DNA of 8,128 bases, taken from assembly GCA_900768705.1 (NCBI GenBank), contig CAAGEB010000066.1:1-8128 (forward strand), given 5' to 3'. Below the pieces are notes generated by a model. It searched no databases. It had not been told where the DNA came from and was given only the letters and a program-made list of their open reading frames with translations. Within the stretch, counting starts at the first letter, position 1, and every line of letters starts with the position of its first letter. Position numbers and translations under genes: made by a program. The DNA comes from Oscillospiraceae bacterium. GTDB lineage: Bacteria; Bacillota; Clostridia; Oscillospirales; Ruminococcaceae. Shown here piece by piece: positions 4,273 to 8,128 of the stretch.

Positions 4273-6297
4273 ATGAAGAAAAAGTCTAACCTGAAATATG
4301 TGCTGACAGCAGTGTTGATTTCGTTTGCACTTATTCCCGCAATAATTCTGGGAGTAGTGGGAACATTCGCAGTTATCAGCTATGCGGGTTCAGTGAAGCG
4401 GGGAGAGCTTTCAGCGGTATCTATGTCGAAGTCGGGTTCGCTGGAAACGCTTTTCAACGGATATATGTCCGACACCGAGGCACTGTCCAAGCTGGACGCC
4501 TGTGTTTCGGCGGCAAAGGGTACGGCAGATGATGCAAAGGAAATACTCACTTCCTATGTGGGTTCTCATTCCGATGTGCTGGATGCAATGATTATCAACG
4601 ACAAGGGCAATGTGGTTGCAAGTGCCGGCGGAGGCGAAGGCTCTGCGTTTGAGCATTACAGCGAATCCGGACTGGTGGGAATATCCGATTTGCTCAGCTG
4701 GGAAAAATATCAGCAGGACGGCTTCTACATCTCCCGTGAGATTTATGCAGACCCGGACAACAAAACCGGCGGCAAGCTGGGATATGCCTGCGTTGTGGTA
4801 TCTCTCGGCAGCGACAGCGAAATAGTCAAGGCACTGCAGGGCAGCTATCTTGACGGAAAAGCCCACATGATGATTATTGATTCCGAGGGCAACACCGTTA
4901 ACTTCAACGGAACCGGCGAGGTGATGAAGAGCGGTCAGCTGGACAGCGAGCTTGCTTCCCGTGTTTCCGACATTTTCAGCAACACAGGCAGCGTTACCGG
5001 AAAGAATGATTCAACAAGTACATACAGCAGCTCCACAGGCAAGTACACATTTGTCAGCGGCATTATCAAGAACAACACCGCCTGGAGATGGGTGGGAATT
5101 GCGGATTCCTCCGCATTCAAGGGCTTTGCTTCCTCCACCAATATTGTGGGCTGGATTGTTATTGCAGTGGCTTGTGCAATCTGCATTGTTATCGCATTGC
5201 TTATTATCTCCAAGTTCCTCGGAAAGATGCACAGTATGCTGAACACCATGGATACAATCGTCAGCAGCGATGACAGCGTTTCCGATGTACGCTTCAATGT
5301 AAAGAACGACAAGACAGAGCTGGGCAGCATTCAGACCTCGTTTAACGAGTTCTTGGATGAGGTTAATATGAACGGTGAGCGTTACCGCACCATTTCGGGA
5401 CTGTCGGACAATATGCTGTTCGAGTGGGATTTCCATAAGGAAAGAATGTATGTTTCCGATAACTTCCTTGCAAAGTTCAATATCAATACCAACGGCGCAA
5501 CTCTCTCCAACGGACGCTTCCTCGATTCTCTGATGACTCCCGAGGACGCAGAAAAATATAAGCGTGACATCAGCACCCTGCTGAAAACAAGAAAGCCCAT
5601 TGAGACTGAATATCAGCTTAACAACAAGGAAGGCAAGCCCGTTTGGGTATCCTTCAAGGCAAACTGCCTGACCGACCGTCTTGGCGAACCGCTGAGAGTA
5701 ATCGGCGTTATGACGGATATCGACAACGAAAAGAAAATGGAGCTTCAGCTTTCCGAGCGTGCAAGCTACGACTTCCTGTCGCAGCTGTACAACAGAAGCA
5801 CCTTTATCCGTATGCTTACAACTCAGCTGGAGCGTCGCGGTCTGAACAGAATTGCGCTTATGTTCATCGATGTGGACGACTTTAAGTTCATCAACGACCG
5901 TTTTGGTCACACTGTGGGCGACGAGGTTATCCGCTATGTGGCAGATACGATCCGTGTAAAGGTTGATGACAGAGGCGGTTTTGCAGGCCGTTTCGGCGGT
6001 GATGAGTTTGTTCTGTGCTATACAAATCAGGACGATATTGCAAACGCCGAGCAGATTGCAATGGATATAATTGACGAGCTGTATGTGGGCTATACCACCA
6101 CCGACGGCACGCTTATCAATGTCAGAGCTTCAATCGGTATTTCCTACTGCCCCGAGCATTCGGAGGATGTCAACGAGCTTCTTTCCTTCTCCGATACCGC
6201 CATGTACTTCGTTAAGAAGAACGGTAAGACCAACTACCATGTTTATGTTCCGGAGGACAGTGCTACCGACGAGTATACTGATCCCGAGGGATTCTGA
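4273..6297 (+). CDS. Membrane-bound Cache-PAS-GGDEF diguanylate cyclase
   Basis: A sensor enzyme of 674 residues that should make cyclic di-GMP from two GTP. Order: cytoplasmic KKK start, membrane helix 1 (about 8-33), an extracytoplasmic sensor region (about 35-288, Cache-like), helix 2 (about 291-315), a short linker, a PAS domain (about 370-485, with PAC-like end GVMTDIDNEKK), and a GGDEF domain (about 493-660). The GGDEF motif is intact at 575-579 (RFGGDEF), with the metal and guanine residues in FIDVDDFKFINDRFGHTVGDE also present. The family's inhibitory RxxD site, normally just before the motif, reads DRGG, so canonical product inhibition is probably absent. No EAL domain. ATG 4273 gives better spacing from GGGGGA (4261-4266) than ATG 4270. 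The ligand sensed is unknown. Confidence 0.93.
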   Translation: MKKKSNLKYVLTAVLISFALIPAIILGVVGTFAVISYAGSVKRGELSAVSMSKSGSLETLFNGYMSDTEALSKLDACVSAAKGTADDAKEILTSYVGSHSDVLDAMIINDKGNVVASAGGGEGSAFEHYSESGLVGISDLLSWEKYQQDGFYISREIYADPDNKTGGKLGYACVVVSLGSDSEIVKALQGSYLDGKAHMMIIDSEGNTVNFNGTGEVMKSGQLDSELASRVSDIFSNTGSVTGKNDSTSTYSSSTGKYTFVSGIIKNNTAWRWVGIADSSAFKGFASSTNIVGWIVIAVACAICIVIALLIISKFLGKMHSMLNTMDTIVSSDDSVSDVRFNVKNDKTELGSIQTSFNEFLDEVNMNGERYRTISGLSDNMLFEWDFHKERMYVSDNFLAKFNINTNGATLSNGRFLDSLMTPEDAEKYKRDISTLLKTRKPIETEYQLNNKEGKPVWVSFKANCLTDRLGEPLRVIGVMTDIDNEKKMELQLSERASYDFLSQLYNRSTFIRMLTTQLERRGLNRIALMFIDVDDFKFINDRFGHTVGDEVIRYVADTIRVKVDDRGGFAGRFGGDEFVLCYTNQDDIANAEQIAMDIIDELYVGYTTTDGTLINVRASIGISYCPEHSEDVNELLSFSDTAMYFVKKNGKTNYHVYVPEDSATDEYTDPEGF

Positions 6298-6310
6298 TTG
6301 TAAATTAGGC

Positions 6311-6339
6311 TTGACAGTCGGCTATTATGCGGTAATAAT
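6311..6339 (+). promoter_or_regulatory. Likely promoter of the parA-comFB-like pair, inside an inverted repeat
   Basis: TTGACA (6311-6316), a 17-bp spacer and AATAAT (6334-6339; five of six consensus bases) lie just after the diguanylate cyclase stop. Transcription would start near 6346, about 56 bases before the TTG start. The whole spacer and -10 box fall inside the inverted repeat 6316-6347, so that repeat may serve as an operator. ParA-type genes are often autoregulated, but no evidence of that is visible here. Confidence 0.55.
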
Positions 6340-6357
6340 AGCCGACTTTATCCTCTT
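6316..6357 (+). terminator. Hairpin after the diguanylate cyclase gene, terminator or operator
   Basis: AGTCGGCTATTAT (6316-6328) and ATAATAGCCGACT (6335-6347) form a perfect 13-bp stem with a six-base loop. The sequence after it (TTATCCTCTT) is T-rich but broken, so termination may be partial. The stem overlaps a good promoter, so the same bases may act as RNA terminator for the upstream gene and DNA operator for the downstream pair. Confidence 0.55.
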
Positions 6358-6401
6358 AACTGTATATTTACCGGGAATTTCATAATTTGGAGGAATGGCA
6401 T

Positions 6402-7220
6402 TTGGCTAATTGTGCAAAAATAATCGCTGTTACAAATCAAAAGGGCGGCGTTGGAAAAACCACCACCTGCAGTGCTCTTTGCGGGGGACTTTCCCAGCTT
6501 GGCTATAAGGTTCTTGCAGTGGATCTGGATCCTCAGGGAAATCTCAGTTTCAGCTTAGGAGTGGACGCAGAGGACGAATTTACGATTTACGATGTAATGA
6601 AGGAAAACTGCGATATGGCTGATGCCATTGTGGAGGGTGAAATCTGCGATGTGGTTCCCTCGAATATCCTGCTTTCCGGTCTGGAACTGGAAATGACGGG
6701 GGTGGGAAGAGAGTACCGCTTGAAAGAGCAGCTGCAGCCTGTTCTGAAGGATTACGACTTTATAATAATCGACACCCCGCCTGCATTGTCCATACTTACA
6801 ATCAATGCTTACACCGTTTCCGACGAGCTGATAATTCCCATGCTCTGCGAAATACTGTCGCTTCAGGGAATTGCCCAGCTCAAGCAGACAATTTTTGCGG
6901 TAAAGCAGTATTACAACAAAAACCTTTGCGTTCGTGGAATTCTGCTGAACAAATACAATCCCAGACTGACGCTAACAAAGGATGTGGAGGAGCTGGCGCA
7001 GGTGATTGCCGACCAGCTTGGAACCACGCTTTTCAGCACACGCATCAGCAACGGAGTAAGTATTGCCGAAGCGCCTGCCCACGGTGAGTCTATTATCACC
7101 TATGAACCGAAATCCAAAGGAGCAAGGGAATTCAAGGCTTTCATTGAGGAGTTGATTGCTCCCTACAATATCAAGCCGGACAAATTTACCGACATTACCG
7201 TTTCCCGCAAGGAAAAATAA
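6402..7220 (+). CDS. ParA/Soj family ATPase (orphan, no ParB)
   Basis: A deviant-Walker ATPase of 272 residues that should dimerise on ATP and, in known relatives, bind DNA non-specifically to position plasmids, chromosomes or protein clusters. Seen here: Walker A KGGVGKTT (14-21) with the signature lysine, switch I DLDPQGN (41-47), Walker B IIIDTPP (Asp124), and the Soj-like C-terminal GVSIAEAPAHGESI and KGAREF segments. It lacks the N-terminal helix-turn-helix of plasmid P1-type ParA. TTG 6402 is the start: GGAGG (6389-6393) is eight bases upstream and the protein then begins MANCAKIIAVTNQKGG, whereas TTG 6387 overlaps the binding site. No ParB or parS sequence is visible; instead the next gene starts two bases after its stop and carries a ComFB-like domain. 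Chromosomal Soj with a distant ParB remains possible. Confidence 0.92.
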   Translation: MANCAKIIAVTNQKGGVGKTTTCSALCGGLSQLGYKVLAVDLDPQGNLSFSLGVDAEDEFTIYDVMKENCDMADAIVEGEICDVVPSNILLSGLELEMTGVGREYRLKEQLQPVLKDYDFIIIDTPPALSILTINAYTVSDELIIPMLCEILSLQGIAQLKQTIFAVKQYYNKNLCVRGILLNKYNPRLTLTKDVEELAQVIADQLGTTLFSTRISNGVSIAEAPAHGESIITYEPKSKGAREFKAFIEELIAPYNIKPDKFTDITVSRKEK

Positions 7221-7222
7221 TA

Positions 7223-7807
7223 ATGAGTGAAAAAAAAGGCAAGAAAAATACAAAGAAGAAAATCACAGAACAGCCCAAGGCAGAGCCGGCTGTTTCAGAG
7301 GCAAATAATCAGGCAAAGGAGCAGATTCCCGAGAAGAAATCCAATCTAACCCCACAGGTTATGCGGTTGGTGGAAAAAAAGCAGGGAATTAATCCGGTGG
7401 TATCTGCCGGAAAAAGCGTGATACCTCCGAAGCTTCGGGGAAAGCAGCCTCTTTCAAAGGTTATCAGGCAGCAGCTTGAGGAGACGGAGACAGCATTGCC
7501 GGAGCAGGAGGAAACGGAGGTTGTGAATTTAACCGAGCTGGTTATCCGTCACGAGGCTCCCGAAATTCTGGATAGGTTCAATGCCTGCAGCTGTGAAAAG
7601 TGCGTGGAGATTTTTTCCCGAATGGTAGCTCCGAAAATTCCGGTGAGGTATGCCAGAGTACGGAAAATCGGCGGAAGTCTGAATACCGGATCGCTTATTG
7701 AACGCTCCGAGTCTGTTCGCCGTCAGGTGGTTGATGTTATGACCCGTGAGCTTGTGGGAACGAAAAACAGATGTTTTCATGATATTCAAGAAAGCGAAAA
7801 TGAATAA
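7223..7807 (+). CDS. ComFB-like cysteine-domain protein with disordered N-terminus
   Basis: A 194-residue soluble protein. Residues 1-95 are rich in Lys, Glu, Gln and Pro with low complexity and look disordered; the first 15 are very basic. Residues about 98-150 resemble the late-competence ComFB family: an NLTELVIRHEAPEILDRF helix, the CxCxxC motif (Cys122, Cys124, Cys127), then helix and PVRYARV where family members have LPPxYVV. A later Cys in NRCFHD (about 177) might complete a zinc site, which is inference. ComFB was named for its place in the Bacillus comF operon, and recent work reports ComFB-domain proteins as cyclic-dinucleotide receptors. It begins two bases after the parA stop with AAGGA nine bases upstream, so the two are co-translated. 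That position would normally be held by a ParB-type partner. Domain assignment is from motif recognition only. Confidence 0.65.
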   Translation: MSEKKGKKNTKKKITEQPKAEPAVSEANNQAKEQIPEKKSNLTPQVMRLVEKKQGINPVVSAGKSVIPPKLRGKQPLSKVIRQQLEETETALPEQEETEVVNLTELVIRHEAPEILDRFNACSCEKCVEIFSRMVAPKIPVRYARVRKIGGSLNTGSLIERSESVRRQVVDVMTRELVGTKNRCFHDIQESENE

Positions 7808-7813
7808 AAAAAT

Positions 7814-7847
7814 ATCCGGGAAGAGAGCTGCTCTTCCCGGATTGTTT
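7814..7847 (+). terminator. Intrinsic terminator of the parA-comFB-like unit
   Basis: ATCCGGGAAGAG (7814-7825) and CTCTTCCCGGAT (7831-7842) make a perfect 12-bp stem with a five-base loop, seven bases after the stop codon. It is followed by TGTTT and preceded by an A-run. The A-run upstream also allows some function on the opposite strand. Confidence 0.88.
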
Positions 7848-7869
7848 AAAAAAAATCCCGATTTCGGTA

Positions 7870-7915
7870 TGTGGCTGTAAGGAAATAAGTCTGTTCTTTG
7901 CCGCCCCCCTGCGCC
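7870..7915 (+). repeat. Intergenic repeat, copy B
   Basis: Bases 7870-7896 match 8101-8127 at 24 of 27 positions by eye, including CTGTAAGG and ATAAGTCTGT. The following TGTTCTTTGCC (7892-7902) and TGCGCC (7910-7915) match copy A (1711-1762, minus strand). It starts just after the terminator of the ComFB-like gene and in its direction. Confidence 0.7.
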
Positions 7916-7919
7916 CTGT

Positions 7920-7960
7920 TTCGGGGGCGTTGCCCCCGAACCCCCTTGAAAAAGAGGGTT
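7920..7960 (+). repeat. Two overlapping GC-rich hairpins within the repeat region
   Basis: TTCGGGGGC (7920-7928) with GCCCCCGAA (7932-7940) is a perfect 9-bp stem closed by GTT. AACCCCCTT (7939-7947) with AAGAGGGTT (7952-7960) forms a second 9-bp stem with one mismatch; the two share AA at 7939-7940, so they may exchange or stack. G/C-rich hairpins of this kind are common in intergenic repeats of clostridial genomes. Confidence 0.6.
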
Positions 7961-7980
7961 AGTCTGTGAGTTAAGTCCTG
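7959..7980 (+). repeat. Degenerate repeat fragment, copy E
   Basis: TTAGTCTGTG (7959-7968) is identical to 8095-8104, the start of copy D, and is followed by TTAAGTCCTG, a weak match to the ATAAGTCTGT block. This is a short, decayed match and may be part of one larger compound element. Confidence 0.4.
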
Positions 7981-7991
7981 CCAAACCGTCA

Positions 7992-8016
7992 AATAATCTT
8001 ATCCTCTGCACAGACC
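7992..8016 (-). repeat. Intergenic repeat, copy C (inverted)
   Basis: On the plus strand AATCTTATCCT and GCACAGACC match 1737-1747 and 1754-1762 exactly, with four bases fewer between them than in copy A. It is inverted relative to copies B and D, so the tail of the window carries the same block in both orientations. Confidence 0.6.
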
Positions 8017-8034
8017 AGAATTTGCTTTTCGCTT

Positions 8035-8092
8035 CCTTTTGGCTTCCAAAAGGGCGGCAAGCCGCTGTTTCCCAACAGCACATTGCAATGTG
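8035..8092. repeat. Four back-to-back perfect palindromes
   Basis: In 58 bases: CCTTTTGG/CCAAAAGG (8035-8042, 8046-8053), GCGGC/GCCGC (8054-8058, 8061-8065), GCTGTT/AACAGC (8064-8069, 8074-8079) and the 14-bp palindrome CACATTGCAATGTG (8079-8092). They abut almost without spacers, which chance does not readily give. They sit between inverted repeat copy C and direct copy D. No open frame of note crosses them. Confidence 0.6.
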
Positions 8093-8094
8093 GA

Positions 8095-8128
8095 TTAGTC
8101 TGTGCCTGTAAGGTAATAAGTCTGTACA
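8095..8128 (+). repeat. Intergenic repeat, copy D (cut by window end)
   Basis: Contains TTAGTCTGTGCCTG followed by TAAGGTAATAAGTCTGTAC. Bases 8101-8127 match copy B (7870-7896) at 24 of 27 positions, so the same unit begins again 231 bases later in the same orientation. The window ends inside it. Confidence 0.65.

Noticed and set aside
5011..5910. Minus-strand 299-codon frame inside the diguanylate cyclase gene
   Set aside because: It is the antisense shadow of a clearly conserved PAS-GGDEF protein, with no ribosome binding site or domain of its own.
7848..8128. CRISPR array at the right end
   Set aside because: Repeats are few, degenerate, in both orientations and not regularly spaced; no cas gene is present.

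Overview
The window looks like chromosomal DNA of a low-to-moderate GC Firmicute, most likely a clostridial/ruminococcal gut or rumen bacterium. This is an inference from four things: near-consensus sigma-A promoters with 17-bp spacers, strong GGAGG-type ribosome binding sites with several TTG starts, a CwlD-type spore/cell-wall amidase, and protein sequences that read like Ruminococcaceae. There are no tRNA, rRNA, CRISPR, transposase or phage genes.

Layout. Bases 1-294 hold a back-to-back promoter pair around a perfect inverted repeat. The rightward promoter drives a small MIF-family tautomerase (295-630). A CwlD-like N-acetylmuramoyl-L-alanine amidase follows (735-1517); its ribosome binding site lies inside a predicted hairpin, and it ends at a very strong intrinsic terminator (1598-1635). 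A structured intergenic repeat (about 1640-1762) then separates it from a convergent MATE efflux transporter on the minus strand (1789-3147). The transporter has a perfect-consensus promoter (3241-3269). A divergent promoter (3385-3413) serves the right half of the window: a YcgR/PilZ-type protein (3502-4179), a membrane-bound Cache-PAS-GGDEF diguanylate cyclase (4273-6297), a ParA-family ATPase (6402-7220) and, two bases later, a protein with a ComFB-like cysteine domain (7223-7807). The last 280 bases contain no gene. They hold a terminator and a dense cluster of hairpins and degenerate repeats related to the one beside the MATE gene.

How the genes may work together. The right half reads as a cyclic-di-GMP neighbourhood: a synthase with all catalytic residues but no canonical inhibitory RxxD site, a PilZ effector whose two ligand-binding motifs each carry a substitution, and a ComFB-domain protein coupled to an orphan ParA ATPase with no ParB in sight. 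ComFB-domain proteins have recently been reported as cyclic-dinucleotide receptors. The most interesting hypothesis here is therefore a ParA-ComFB pair that links nucleotide signalling to intracellular positioning or DNA. This is inference from gene order and motifs. The tautomerase, amidase and MATE genes look like independent transcription units.
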